12,054 bases of DNA from Deinococcus fonticola (GTDB taxonomy: Bacteria > Deinococcota > Deinococci > Deinococcales > Deinococcaceae): positions 1 through 12,054 of the forward strand of contig NZ_SMMH01000055.1 of the NCBI RefSeq assembly GCF_004634215.1. The letters are read 5' to 3'. Shown one piece after another: positions 1-6,079 of this stretch (positions are counted from its first letter, which is position 1; each line of letters opens with the position of its first letter). A program made the position numbers and the translations under genes. The notes beneath the pieces are model-generated. The model saw nothing but the letters and a program-made list of their open reading frames with translations. It had not been told where the DNA came from and made no database searches.

Positions 1-120
1 GGCACGCAAATTACTATGCGTGGGCTTTGCGGTGGTCAAGTCAGGGAAGCCCTACGACCCGCTGTATGTGCGGCTTTCCAGCGAGACTTGACGGGCCGGG
101 CAAAAAACAATATCTACAAT
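1..120 (+). mobile_element. right end of an IS110-family insertion (approximate boundary)
   Basis: The element runs in from the left edge. Its right boundary must lie after the transposase stop at 91 and before about 133, where similarity between the truncated minus-strand gene (up to 490) and its intact paralogue breaks off. IS110 elements have no clear inverted repeats, so the junction cannot be read directly and 120 is an estimate. Confidence 0.5.
2..91 (+). CDS. IS110-family transposase, C-terminal end (partial)
   Basis: The first frame reads 29 residues (ARKLLCVGFAVVKSGKPYDP, then LYVRLSSET) to a TGA at 89-91; the gene starts outside the window. The pattern RKLL, a hydrophobic stretch, then (S/T)GKPYDP before the stop is typical of the C-terminus of IS110-family DEDD transposases, which move their element without terminal inverted repeats and use an element-encoded guide RNA. 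The reading frame ends intact, so the element may be complete to the left. Family assignment rests on this short tail only. Confidence 0.6.
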   Translation, partial: ARKLLCVGFAVVKSGKPYDPLYVRLSSET

Positions 121-490
121 TTTGCGCGAATCGTGTAGTGACCCCAACGTAGGCCGGACTGCTCAGCAGAACCGTCATCAGCTTGACAGCCACATCCTGC
201 CGCAGAGTCGTCGTGGGATGCATCTGGCCGAACGCCACCTGACAGACCAGGCCGAGTAAATCGGGCGGCTGATACTCGAGAATGGCCATGTTGGCACGGG
301 CCTGGACTACTGCCCCTGAGAACTGTTCCGCTGTCAAGAGTCTCTTGAGGCCAGACTGCAGCAGCGTGGTCTGCTCCGTCAGGGTGGTTGAACTGGTCGG
401 ATGGGCCAGTTGACCGATAATTCTGGCCGCATCTATCACGCAAGCTTCGATTCTTGGCCAGTCGTTTTCTTGAACCATGAGTGACTGCAT
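110..490 (-). pseudogene. truncated paralogue of the 572-1363 gene, cut by IS110
   Basis: From the ATG at 490 about 119 residues align without gaps of note to the N-terminal half of the neighbouring 263-residue protein: MQSLMVQENDWP against MQANTIQEKHWP, ARIIGQL against VKIIGQL, LLQSGLKRLLTAEQ against LLHAGLGQLLTVKQ, and VAVKLMTVLLSSP against VASNLVAVLLTTP. Similarity stops near residue 119 (about position 133). The frame then runs on into IS110 DNA and stops at 41. The second half, including the hydrophobic segment of the paralogue, is missing, so the product is probably non-functional. The start is fixed by the alignment and by a leaderless -10 box 6 nt upstream. The function of the family is unknown. 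Confidence 0.7.
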
Positions 491-496
491 ACGTCC

Positions 497-502
497 AGTT
501 TA
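497..502 (-). promoter_or_regulatory. leaderless -10 box (TAAACT) of the truncated paralogue
   Basis: Read on the minus strand, TAAACT (TANNNT) sits exactly 6 nt before the ATG at 490, with no Shine-Dalgarno sequence. This is the spacing of leaderless genes in Deinococcus. The same box at the same distance precedes the intact paralogue. No canonical -35 is seen, so an activator may be needed. Confidence 0.5.
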
Positions 503-503
503 C

Positions 504-530
504 ACACTATCGTATTCAACACCATAGTGT
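504..530. promoter_or_regulatory. operator-like double dyad, copy A
   Basis: The segment reads ACAC-N4-GTAT-N3-ACAC-N4-GTGT. It is part of a 36-bp block (495-530) that matches the block at 1368-1403 at 33 of 36 positions. Two spaced dyads with a fixed short gap resemble the operators of small XRE controller proteins. Copy A has one imperfect half-site (GTAT). It lies just upstream of the truncated paralogue's -10 box. Confidence 0.55.
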
Positions 531-571
531 TCAAAGAAGTCGAACATACGCAGACTTACTCCAGCGAAGCA

Positions 572-1363
572 CTAATTCAGTGTGGCCCTCCGGGACTTGG
601 CAAGCTCGAGCCGGGCGTCCAGCGCTGTCAAGACGACAAAATCGACAGTAGAGTCAGGCTGGGTCGAGTCATACTTGACAAGGGCAGGCGCGAGCACTGC
701 ACACGTCAGGTTATGCCAGTGATGAATGGCCGGAATGTCGAGGACTGGAGGCGCACGGAAGACTTGCAGCGTAGCCTCCAGGGCTGCCTGATGGCTCCGT
801 TCTGGTTCAGCGACATGCAGCAACTGGTCCGCAAAAAATTCGCGGACACCCCTGACCTGCTGGAGGACGATTGGATGTAAAGGCATGGTTGAGGAGAGGG
901 ACGAGCCGATAAAACCGAGCACGAACAGCAGCATCTTGTCGCGTCTGGTCAGGGGGATTCGTTGTCTGGGACGTGGTCGAGTCTCATCCGTCAATTTGAG
1001 GACAGTCAAGCTGAGTGGCGTGGTGAGAAGCACCGCGACCAGGTTGGATGCCACGTCCTCAAGCGTGTCAGGCTGTACATACTGATAAGCCGACTGACAC
1101 AAGAGGGCGAAAAACGTCATCTGGTGGTCGGTTTCCGCCGTGACGAGCTCTTCGACGATTTTAGTGGCTCTGCGTGCAGCTGCTCGGTACTGCTTAACCG
1201 TAAGCAGCTGGCCCAGCCCGGCGTGGAGCAGCTCAGCCTGCTCCCGCACCAACTTCCGAGATTTTTCGTCCTCATTGCCGAGCTGACCGATGATTTTGAC
1301 GGCTGAAGTGACCAGGTGTTCACAAAGTGGCCAGTGCTTTTCCTGGATGGTGTTAGCCTGCAT
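572..1363 (-). CDS. hypothetical protein, intact member of a duplicated family
   Basis: I do not recognise this 263-residue protein. It is mostly helical in appearance, rich in Leu, Ala and Glu, with alternating charged and hydrophobic positions in residues 1-125. A hydrophobic stretch (MLLFVLGFIGSSLSS, about residues 144-158) could be a single membrane segment or a buried helix. No catalytic motif is evident. The start at 1363 is supported by alignment with the truncated paralogue and by a TAAACT -10 box 6 nt upstream, so the mRNA is probably leaderless. A shared operator lies between this gene and the divergent XRE regulator, suggesting that the regulator controls it. Its TAG lies about 80 nt upstream of the paralogue's start, so the two genes form a tandem duplication. 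Confidence 0.75.
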   Translation of the reverse strand: MQANTIQEKHWPLCEHLVTSAVKIIGQLGNEDEKSRKLVREQAELLHAGLGQLLTVKQYRAAARRATKIVEELVTAETDHQMTFFALLCQSAYQYVQPDTLEDVASNLVAVLLTTPLSLTVLKLTDETRPRPRQRIPLTRRDKMLLFVLGFIGSSLSSTMPLHPIVLQQVRGVREFFADQLLHVAEPERSHQAALEATLQVFRAPPVLDIPAIHHWHNLTCAVLAPALVKYDSTQPDSTVDFVVLTALDARLELAKSRRATLN

Positions 1364-1369
1364 ATCCCC

Positions 1370-1375
1370 AGTTTA
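1370..1375 (-). promoter_or_regulatory. leaderless -10 box (TAAACT) of the intact paralogue
   Basis: TAAACT on the minus strand lies 6 nt before the ATG at 1363, identical in sequence and spacing to the box upstream of the truncated copy. No Shine-Dalgarno sequence is present between them. Confidence 0.5.
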
Positions 1376-1376
1376 C

Positions 1377-1403
1377 ACACTATCGTGTTCAACACTTTAG
1401 TGT
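1377..1403. promoter_or_regulatory. operator-like double dyad, copy B
   Basis: Perfect arrangement ACAC (1377-1380)-N4-GTGT (1385-1388)-N3-ACAC (1392-1395)-N4-GTGT (1400-1403); the centre GTGTTCAACAC is itself palindromic. It lies between the divergent starts at 1363 (minus) and 1432 (plus), immediately upstream of the minus-strand -10 box. This geometry fits autoregulation by the XRE protein, as in restriction-modification controller systems, where two dimers bind adjacent dyads. Binding by this particular protein is inferred from position. Confidence 0.6.
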
Positions 1404-1431
1404 GTAGAGAGGAGACCGACTTCTTCTGATA

Positions 1432-1451
1432 GTGGATGGCGTGCCATCCAC
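1432..1451. repeat. inverted repeat covering the XRE start codon
   Basis: Perfect 9-bp arms GTGGATGGC and GCCATCCAC are separated by GT. The repeat begins exactly at the GTG start codon. In RNA it would place the start codon in a hairpin; in DNA it could be a further operator. The loop is only 2 nt, so a real RNA hairpin would lose one or two base pairs. Confidence 0.6.
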
Positions 1452-1677
1452 CGCTCGTCAACGCTTCGCCGACGCTCTGCGCCGCCTCCGCCAGGAGAAA
1501 GGTCTTTCCCAGGAAGAACTGGCCGAGAAAGCAGACCTGCACCGCAACTACGTCGGCTCTGTCGAGCGCGGGGAACGCAACGTCGGGGTGGACAACATGG
1601 AGCGACTGGCCCAGGCCCTTGGGCAGGAACTTGTCGACATGCTTGGCCGCAGCGACGATTCACCCACCGGAAGTTGA
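1432..1677 (+). CDS. XRE-family transcriptional regulator (controller-protein type)
   Basis: An 81-residue protein that is almost only a helix-turn-helix domain. Residues 11-68 follow the XRE pattern: RFADALRRLRQEKGLSQEEL, then AEKADLHRNYVGSVERGERN with the recognition helix at about 37-50, then a conserved tail NMERLAQALG. It has no ligand or sensor domain. The size and the YVGSVERGERN motif match small regulators that include the C proteins of restriction-modification systems, although no methylase or restriction enzyme is visible here. The start is a GTG; an AGAGAGGAG stretch at 1406-1414 lies rather far upstream, so the start is uncertain. A double-dyad operator lies 29-55 bp upstream. 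It is divergent from the 572-1363 gene and probably represses itself while controlling that gene. Confidence 0.85.
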   Translation: MDGVPSTARQRFADALRRLRQEKGLSQEELAEKADLHRNYVGSVERGERNVGVDNMERLAQALGQELVDMLGRSDDSPTGS

Positions 1678-1714
1678 CAATTCACCCTCGCGTCCACACG
1701 CTGGAAGTACCTGA

Positions 1715-1747
1715 CAAGGGCTTGAGCCTTCGAAACTAAGGCCCTTG
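1715..1747. repeat. inverted repeat between the XRE gene and the JAB-like gene
   Basis: CAAGGGC (1715-1721) and GCCCTTG (1741-1747) are perfect complements, with 19 nt between them containing a second partial match (CTT and AAG with a bulge). It follows the XRE stop by 37 nt and precedes the next start by 28 nt. There is no T-run, so it is not a classic terminator. An operator or a leader hairpin is possible. Confidence 0.4.
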
Positions 1748-1775
1748 CCAGGAATCCACAAGTGATGGAGACGAG

Positions 1776-2333
1776 ATGAATGATACCCCCTACGCCCAGA
1801 TGCGATTGAATCGGGCACAGCAGCGTTATCTGGGCCTCTACGGCCAGCCCGTCAGGCACGGCCTGGCGGCGGAAGACCCTCTAGCACGGGTGGAATGCGC
1901 CCGGTCTCTCCTCCCCTTTTTCCACGCCCGTCTGGAAACCGGCGGCAGTGATCAGTTCGGTGCGCTGTTCGGATACCGCGAGGGCACCAGCCTGAAGATT
2001 GAGCATGCTTTGCCCGCCGGGTATGGCCCGCGGCCCCTGTTTGACATGGATGCGAGTTACCTGCTCGGCGCAAGTGACGCCTTTCAGCAGTGCCATCCAG
2101 ACATCGACTGGACCGGCATCTGGCTGATGCGTCCTGACAGCTGTCTCCCCCACCAACGTGAAATCGAGGACATGCTCGAAGAAGCCAAGGCTACCCGCCT
2201 GCTCGCCGAGGAACTGTGCCTCATGTGGGTCGGCTGGCGGGACGCTCAACTCGTTTGCCTGCCGTATGTCCTCTCTGAACCTGGTGGAGTAGCTGTCCCG
2301 CTGGGCTGCAACATCGGCTACGCAGCGGAATAG
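1776..2333 (+). CDS. JAB/MPN-like protein, apparently without catalytic residues
   Basis: A 185-residue protein. The middle resembles prokaryotic JAB (JAMM) domains, Zn isopeptidases with an early Glu and a core HxHP-x(n)-S-x2-D. Here ETGGSDQFGALFGYREG (residues 54-70) fits the first strand-loop-strand, and DWTGIWLMRPDSCLPHQREIED fits the active-site strand, but the two histidines are Leu and Arg and the Ser is His. The following helix, with a strand (MWVGWRDAQLVCLPYVL), also fits the fold. If the match is right this is a non-catalytic MPN-like protein that binds rather than cuts. The start has GGAG 5 nt upstream. It lies downstream of the XRE gene on the same strand. The family call is tentative, made by eye from spacing and pattern. 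Confidence 0.4.
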   Translation: MNDTPYAQMRLNRAQQRYLGLYGQPVRHGLAAEDPLARVECARSLLPFFHARLETGGSDQFGALFGYREGTSLKIEHALPAGYGPRPLFDMDASYLLGASDAFQQCHPDIDWTGIWLMRPDSCLPHQREIEDMLEEAKATRLLAEELCLMWVGWRDAQLVCLPYVLSEPGGVAVPLGCNIGYAAE

Positions 2334-2369
2334 CTGGCGTGTGTAAGAACTGGAGATGAGGCAAGCCCC

Positions 2370-2399
2370 GCAAGGTTTCTGGCAAACCAGAAACCTTGC
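2370..2399. terminator. strong hairpin between convergent genes
   Basis: Arms GCAAGGTTTCTGG (2370-2382) and CCAGAAACCTTGC (2387-2399) are perfect 13-bp complements around a CAAA loop. The hairpin sits 36 bp after the JAB-like stop and 24 bp after the minus-strand par operon stop, a natural place for a bidirectional terminator. Neither side has a T-run, and the arms contain the GCAAGG/CCTTGC motif of the neighbouring partition repeats, so it may instead be part of the centromere. Confidence 0.5.
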
Positions 2400-2425
2400 A
2401 ACCTTGCAAGCAAGCAATCTTGCTT
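2394..2425. repeat. parS-like repeat cluster, downstream arm
   Basis: Contains CCTTGCAACCTTGC (2394-2407), whose exact reverse complement occurs at 3462-3475 on the other side of the par operon. It is followed by the palindrome AAGCAA-TC-TTGCTT (2412-2425), which overlaps the stop codon of the parB-like gene. Repeats placed on both sides of a small parA-parB-type operon are expected for a centromere that the small partner protein also uses as operator. Confidence 0.55.
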
Positions 2426-2765
2426 AATTTCCTTCAGTGAGCCGCTGTACGAGGTTTTCTCGCAAACTTTCGTCTTCCTGTACCTGAAGAAGCATGGTTT
2501 CGAGAACGTCTTCGACGGTAACCCGCACGCCAAGTTCCTCTTCCAGGTCGCTGGCCCATCTCTTCAGCCAGCGCCTCTGTGAAGGCCGTAGCCGTGAAGT
2601 GAACGCTTCACGGGCCTCACGCACCTTACTGACTCCCTGTTTCGTTGGTGAAGGCGAGGTCTCCGCCTTTACCTCGACTCTTTCTTGCCTGACCGGCTCG
2701 CTTTCGCGACCCTTACGCAGGTTACCCAGCACCGCTCCCAACTCGTCTTTTCCCCTCTTCGTCAT
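2424..2765 (-). CDS. ParB-like partner of a type Ib partition operon
   Basis: A 113-residue protein encoded directly after parA. The ATG at 2765 overlaps the parA TGA in an ATGA pair, indicating translational coupling; a GTG at 2774 would add three residues. The N-terminal half is charged and probably disordered. The C-terminal part (RLRPSQRRWLKRWASDLEEE, then LGVRVTVEDVLETMLLQV) resembles small ribbon-helix-helix or short ParB-type DNA-binding modules. It is far too short for a canonical ParB with CTPase and KorB domains. In such operons the small protein binds repeated sites, activates ParA ATP hydrolysis and represses its own promoter. The function is inferred mostly from position and size. 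The stop codon lies within the flanking repeat cluster. Confidence 0.6.
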   Translation of the reverse strand: MTKRGKDELGAVLGNLRKGRESEPVRQERVEVKAETSPSPTKQGVSKVREAREAFTSRLRPSQRRWLKRWASDLEEELGVRVTVEDVLETMLLQVQEDESLRENLVQRLTEGN

Positions 2766-3418
2766 GCGCCCCACCCGGAGAGCTTGATAGCTTCGGCTGT
2801 TACTTGTCGGTAGTCCTCCCAGCCGGTCTGAGCTGTTCTGCTGTCCTTGATGTCTTTGACGAGCACTCCCTGATTGATAGCGTCCTGAAAAGCCACGGAT
2901 TCCCGGATTTGGGTTTCGAAGGTCGGCACGTTCAACTGGGCCAGACCTGCGCGTGCCTGCTCTGCCCGCGGACCTGGTCGTACTCTCGTCAGCAGAGCTG
3001 CGTAGCGTTCAGGGGGAATATTTCCACTGCTCAGCAGTTCTACGGTCTGACCGATGCCATCTAGGCCACTCAAGTCGGCAGGACTGGGAAGAATCAACAG
3101 GTCAGCTGTCTGCGCCACCTCCAGGAGTTCCCCAGCGTCCGCACCCCCACGAGAATCGATGACCAGAGCGTCATACTCGCCAGCACGGGCCAGTGCTGTC
3201 GGGGACACGACTCGGAAGGGTAACTTTTCACGGCTGGCCCAGGCGGTCGCGGTGCGGATGCGGTCGCCATCCAGCAGCACCACCTCCAAACCTTCCAGGG
3301 CCAGGGCACCTGCGAGGTGAACAGCACTGGTGGTCTTGCCCACCCCACCTTTGAGGCTCGCCAGACCAAGTACCAGTGGGCCACTCCGAGCTGGCGAGCT
3401 TGCTTTCTTCCTTGCCAT
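2762..3418 (-). CDS. parA: ParA-family partition ATPase
   Basis: A 218-residue P-loop ATPase of the MinD/ParA class. The deviant Walker A motif KGGVGKTT (residues 23-30) carries the signature lysine; the A' motif is LLDGDRIRTATAW (48-60) and the Walker B strand is ALVIDSRGG (84-92). It lacks the N-terminal helix-turn-helix of P1-type (Ia) ParA, so it fits the short type Ib class, in which the partner protein rather than ParA represses transcription. It would coat the nucleoid in ATP form and move plasmid copies bound by the partner. The gene overlaps its partner by 4 nt. The ATG at 3418 has a TAAGCT -10 box 6 nt upstream and no Shine-Dalgarno, suggesting a leaderless mRNA. GCAAGG repeats lie upstream of the promoter. 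Confidence 0.9.
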   Translation of the reverse strand: MARKKASSPARSGPLVLGLASLKGGVGKTTSAVHLAGALALEGLEVVLLDGDRIRTATAWASREKLPFRVVSPTALARAGEYDALVIDSRGGADAGELLEVAQTADLLILPSPADLSGLDGIGQTVELLSSGNIPPERYAALLTRVRPGPRAEQARAGLAQLNVPTFETQIRESVAFQDAINQGVLVKDIKDSRTAQTGWEDYRQVTAEAIKLSGWGA

Positions 3419-3424
3419 ATTTCC

Positions 3425-3430
3425 AGCTTA
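3425..3430 (-). promoter_or_regulatory. leaderless -10 box (TAAGCT) of parA
   Basis: On the minus strand TAAGCT (TANNNT) ends 6 nt before the parA ATG, with no ribosome-binding site between them. The repeat cluster at 3446-3481 covers the -35 region, so partner-protein binding there would block transcription. Confidence 0.45.
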
Positions 3431-3445
3431 CCAAGAAGGTAAAAA

Positions 3446-3481
3446 GCAAGTTATCTTGCAAGCAAGGTTGCAAGGTTGCTT
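3446..3481. repeat. parS-like repeat cluster, upstream arm
   Basis: Contains GCAAG-N4-CTTGC (3446-3459), then AAGCAA (3460-3465) and TTGCTT (3476-3481) as a dyad, and the 14-mer GCAAGGTTGCAAGG (3462-3475), which is the reverse complement of 2394-2407. It lies at the -35 side of the parA promoter and is likely both operator and part of the centromere. Confidence 0.55.
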
Positions 3482-3571
3482 GCTTGAGAGCTTACTTATT
3501 TGTTACCATGCTTGAATAAGCTGATGGGATAGGCGAATCCGACATTTTTGCGGTCACTCAAAGAAGCAGCT

Positions 3572-3985
3572 ATGAGGCGAAAATACTATGTGTACATGCG
3601 TGACCCGGTCACGCAGCGACGTGTTCTGCGCCACCGCTGGGTAGCGGAGGAGGCCCTGGGCCGCCCGCTCCTGCCCCGCGAGGTCGTACATCACCGAGAC
3701 GGCAACAGTCTCAACAATGACCTCGACAATCTGATTGTGCTGCCCAGCCAGCGGGTGCACGCACATGCTGAATATCACGCGCGTCGCCATCAACTGGGGA
3801 TGCCCAGTCTGTTCCCGGAGCTTTTCCAGGTTATTCCCGAGAACACTGTGGGCACACTGTTTGCTCACATCCTGGTGTGGCAGGGGAGAGAGCCACCACT
3901 TCGCCGAAGAGAGGCTCGAATATCTGAGCTTCCCCTGACCCAAGTGCCGCTCTTCAGCAACGATGAGGTTGAAGTTGAGGACTAG
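3572..3985 (+). CDS. HNH endonuclease
   Basis: From the ATG at 3572 the protein has 137 residues; a TTG at 3548 would add eight more without a better ribosome site. The HNH core is clear: RHRWVAEEALGRPLLPREVV (20-39), then HHRDGNSLNN (40-49), NLIVLPS (53-59) and a histidine-rich end HAHAEYH (63-69). This is the compact HNH form seen in homing-type and phage nucleases, which cut DNA with a single metal ion held by His and Asn side chains. The C-terminal half is not recognised. The gene stands alone on the plus strand between the par operon and the rep-like gene, both on the minus strand. It has no methylase or other restriction partner, so a free-standing mobile nuclease or a role in plasmid competition is possible. 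Confidence 0.85.
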   Translation: MRRKYYVYMRDPVTQRRVLRHRWVAEEALGRPLLPREVVHHRDGNSLNNDLDNLIVLPSQRVHAHAEYHARRHQLGMPSLFPELFQVIPENTVGTLFAHILVWQGREPPLRRREARISELPLTQVPLFSNDEVEVED

Positions 3986-3994
3986 AGCATTTGA

Positions 3995-4016
3995 CAAAAA
4001 GATGCACATCTTTTTG
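3995..4016. terminator. bidirectional terminator-like hairpin between HNH and rep-like genes
   Basis: CAAAAAGATG and CATCTTTTTG are perfect 10-bp complements separated by CA. Each strand ends its stem with a run of T, and the hairpin lies 10 bp past the HNH stop and about 100 bp past the minus-strand rep-like stop, so it could end both transcripts. The stem is A/T-rich and weak, and an operator is the alternative. Confidence 0.45.
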
Positions 4017-4117
4017 GCGAGCGGAACGAGTGCAAAACAATGAGCAGGACGGAGAATGGAGCGGGTGACGGTGCTGTTCCGACGCACGCGTAATTCGGAG
4101 AACTGCTCTAAGGTGAA

Positions 4118-5554
4118 CTAGGCAGCTTTCGGCCTCCCGCCAGCTCTTGTCGGAGCCAGCTGTTTTAGGGCGTCATATATGCCACAGGCTTTGAGTTCAG
4201 CAATGACCAGTGCGGCGGGTTTTTTCTGGGCGCGGGAATACATTGACTCGTCGTGCTTGATGTCGTGCAGGACGCGAGCCAAGAGATGGGCCACATCGTC
4301 GCTGTAATTCTGTCCCTGGTCTGCTCCGCGGATGAGCTGCCAGATGAGCCAGCACCAGAAGCGAATGTTCTGGTTGTCTTCGAAACTGTTTGCCAGGGCA
4401 CGAGCGGCTCTCTCGACTTCAGCATTCCTCCGCTGACGGGAGAGTCCTGCAAGGGCAGGCAAGGTGAAAATCACTTCGAGGCCGCCTGAAATCGCGGCTG
4501 CAACAGTCAAGGTAACGTCAGTGGACTTAGAAAAACCATCTAACACCCACCTTATTAGTTCCTGTTTTTCTACTGCCTTCAGACCTTGAATTGACTGTTG
4601 CAGTTCTTTCTGGCCCTGCTCCCGCCGCGGTTTTTTCACCCGGGTTTCGGCAGCATTGACCGTCGCCGCCTTCCGGCCCGTGAGTACCTTTTCACCCCGC
4701 TTCCTGGCTTCCTGACGTTCAAGCGCTCTCTGGGCAGCCAGCTGGCGGGCCTCGGCCCGCTCTTCCTGTTGGGCCGACTGTTTGGCCCGGTAGGCCTCCT
4801 TTTGCTCTTCGGTTCTGGTCAAGTTCCAGACCGTCCGGCCAGACTCCGCATCAGCGTCCAGATTGCGCCAGGAGTATTTGAGGTCTTCGTGCCTGACCTT
4901 CACTGCATCGGCATGACCGGAAAGCTGGCGCTCGGGATGGATGCTGACGGCCCAGACCTTGCCCGTGACCGCAGTCTGACCCCTGAGCTTGCCGAAATGG
5001 TCACGGGCGTCAATCACACCGGCAGTCTGCAGGGGCTTGAGATTGCGCCAAATCGTCGTCCGGTCTACCTGAAAGTGGGCCGCCAACAGTTCCAACGGGA
5101 GGTGAAACACCCCCACGGTGACGCCAGCCGCAGGCAAGCCACGGGCGCGGATGCTGGTCAAGGCCAACTCGTGCAGTAGACGGAACAGCCTGCGCGCGAG
5201 TTGAGGACACTCCGCCGTGTCCAGGCAGGAAGTGAGCGTGTCAGATAAGTTGAAGCGGTATTCGCGTTGCACGCGGATAGGCGGCGGCATGGCCGCGGCG
5301 TAACGGTCAATCACAGATGGCGGAGTGGTCTGCGAGACGGATTGCCGTCGCGCCTTGATTTCGGCCTGAATATCGTCAACTGTTCGGCAAACGGGCAGAC
5401 CGCTATCCGGCTTGACCAGCGCTTCCACCTCTGGTGCTGGTTCAGAGACCGGCAGGTTCTCGAAAAGCGGAATGACTTCCCGCCCCCTGGCTCTTTGAGT
5501 CGCCTCAAAGCGTTTGAGGAAGCTCATCGCCTTGGCGTTTTCGGTGAGACTCAT
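4118..5554 (-). CDS. replication-initiator-like winged-helix protein
   Basis: A 478-residue protein. A helix-turn-helix segment at about 150-185 (VFHLPLELLAAHFQVDRTTI, then WRNLKPLQTAGVIDARDHFG) looks like a winged-helix domain followed by a wing strand ending in GKVWAVSI. Residues about 245-330 are very rich in Arg, Glu, Gln and Ala and probably form a coiled coil. The C-terminus (350-478) contains two hydrophobic helical stretches of unknown role. Large HTH proteins of this layout next to par genes are the usual replication initiators of Deinococcus plasmids, binding origin repeats. Two tandem 11-bp repeats lie 380-400 bp upstream. The start at 5554 has a strong GAGGTGAGG ribosome site. The role as Rep is inferred from context and architecture, not from a certain family match; a plasmid-borne regulator is the alternative. 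Confidence 0.6.
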   Translation of the reverse strand: MSLTENAKAMSFLKRFEATQRARGREVIPLFENLPVSEPAPEVEALVKPDSGLPVCRTVDDIQAEIKARRQSVSQTTPPSVIDRYAAAMPPPIRVQREYRFNLSDTLTSCLDTAECPQLARRLFRLLHELALTSIRARGLPAAGVTVGVFHLPLELLAAHFQVDRTTIWRNLKPLQTAGVIDARDHFGKLRGQTAVTGKVWAVSIHPERQLSGHADAVKVRHEDLKYSWRNLDADAESGRTVWNLTRTEEQKEAYRAKQSAQQEERAEARQLAAQRALERQEARKRGEKVLTGRKAATVNAAETRVKKPRREQGQKELQQSIQGLKAVEKQELIRWVLDGFSKSTDVTLTVAAAISGGLEVIFTLPALAGLSRQRRNAEVERAARALANSFEDNQNIRFWCWLIWQLIRGADQGQNYSDDVAHLLARVLHDIKHDESMYSRAQKKPAALVIAELKACGIYDALKQLAPTRAGGRPKAA

Positions 5555-5580
5555 CGCCTCACCTCGGTTGCGTTTTCGTC

Positions 5581-5660
5581 CTCTGAAATAGCCGATTCGC
5601 CCCCAAATATTTGAGGAGAAATTGAGGGATAAAAACAGTCGTGAATCGGCACATTCAGAG
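5581..5660. repeat. 18-bp inverted repeat upstream of the rep-like gene
   Basis: The arms are 5581-5598 and 5643-5660, matching at 15 of 18 positions (CTCTGAA, three mismatches, GCCGATTC) with 44 bp between. It lies 27 bp upstream of the rep-like start and probably includes its promoter, so it may be the operator through which the initiator controls its own synthesis. Confidence 0.45.
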
Positions 5661-5933
5661 CGTCATTTCGCTGAGTTTCTGCGAGCTTTATGAGTGGGCA
5701 AAATGCACCAAAACCTGCTAAGAATTTTCCCCGTGTTGAAAGGTCAACTAGAGCCCCGAACAGCGGAGTCGGCAGAAGTTCTTTCGACTTACAATTGGAA
5801 ATTATGCTGTTCAGTTCGAGATTTTCCGCAACTTCGGGTTGCGCATCTACTAACGGCAAGTGAACGGATCCGGAGCGGACTGAGACGAAATCTGAACCCT
5901 CCAAACAGGAAAAAAAGTGTCCAGAAAAATCTG

Positions 5934-5955
5934 CAAACGAGTGCCAAACGAGTGC
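5934..5955. repeat. two tandem iteron-like 11-bp repeats
   Basis: CAAACGAGTGC occurs twice with no gap (5934-5944 and 5945-5955). One repeat length is one DNA helical turn, so a protein would meet both on the same face. A/T-rich tracts lie immediately to the left. Iterons bound by the initiator are typical of plasmid origins, though two copies are fewer than usual. Confidence 0.45.
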
Positions 5956-6044
5956 ACTTTTCCGGGTCTCTTTGCTGGGTTCAGGCGTCCGGATATCTGA
6001 GCCTTCCCGCCTACTTTCGTGAAGTAAAACCATGTCACCACCAC

Positions 6045-6073
6045 TTGCAAAAAAGGGGGCTTATCGGTAACAT
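6045..6073 (+). promoter_or_regulatory. possible promoter of a small plus-strand RNA
   Basis: TTGCAA (6045-6050) and TAACAT (6068-6073) are 17 bp apart, each matching four of six consensus positions. Transcription would begin near 6080, and a terminator follows at 6112-6145. Confidence 0.35.
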
Positions 6074-6079
6074 GCCCTC

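Noticed and set aside
2370..3481. CRISPR array from repeated GCAAGG motifs
   Set aside because: The repeats are short, irregularly spaced and flank a partition operon; there are no uniform spacers.
5551..6033. 160-codon minus-strand frame ending in an ATGA overlap with the rep-like start
   Set aside because: Third positions are about half A/T, unlike the neighbouring genes, and the product has no recognisable domain. The rep-like gene has its own strong ribosome site.
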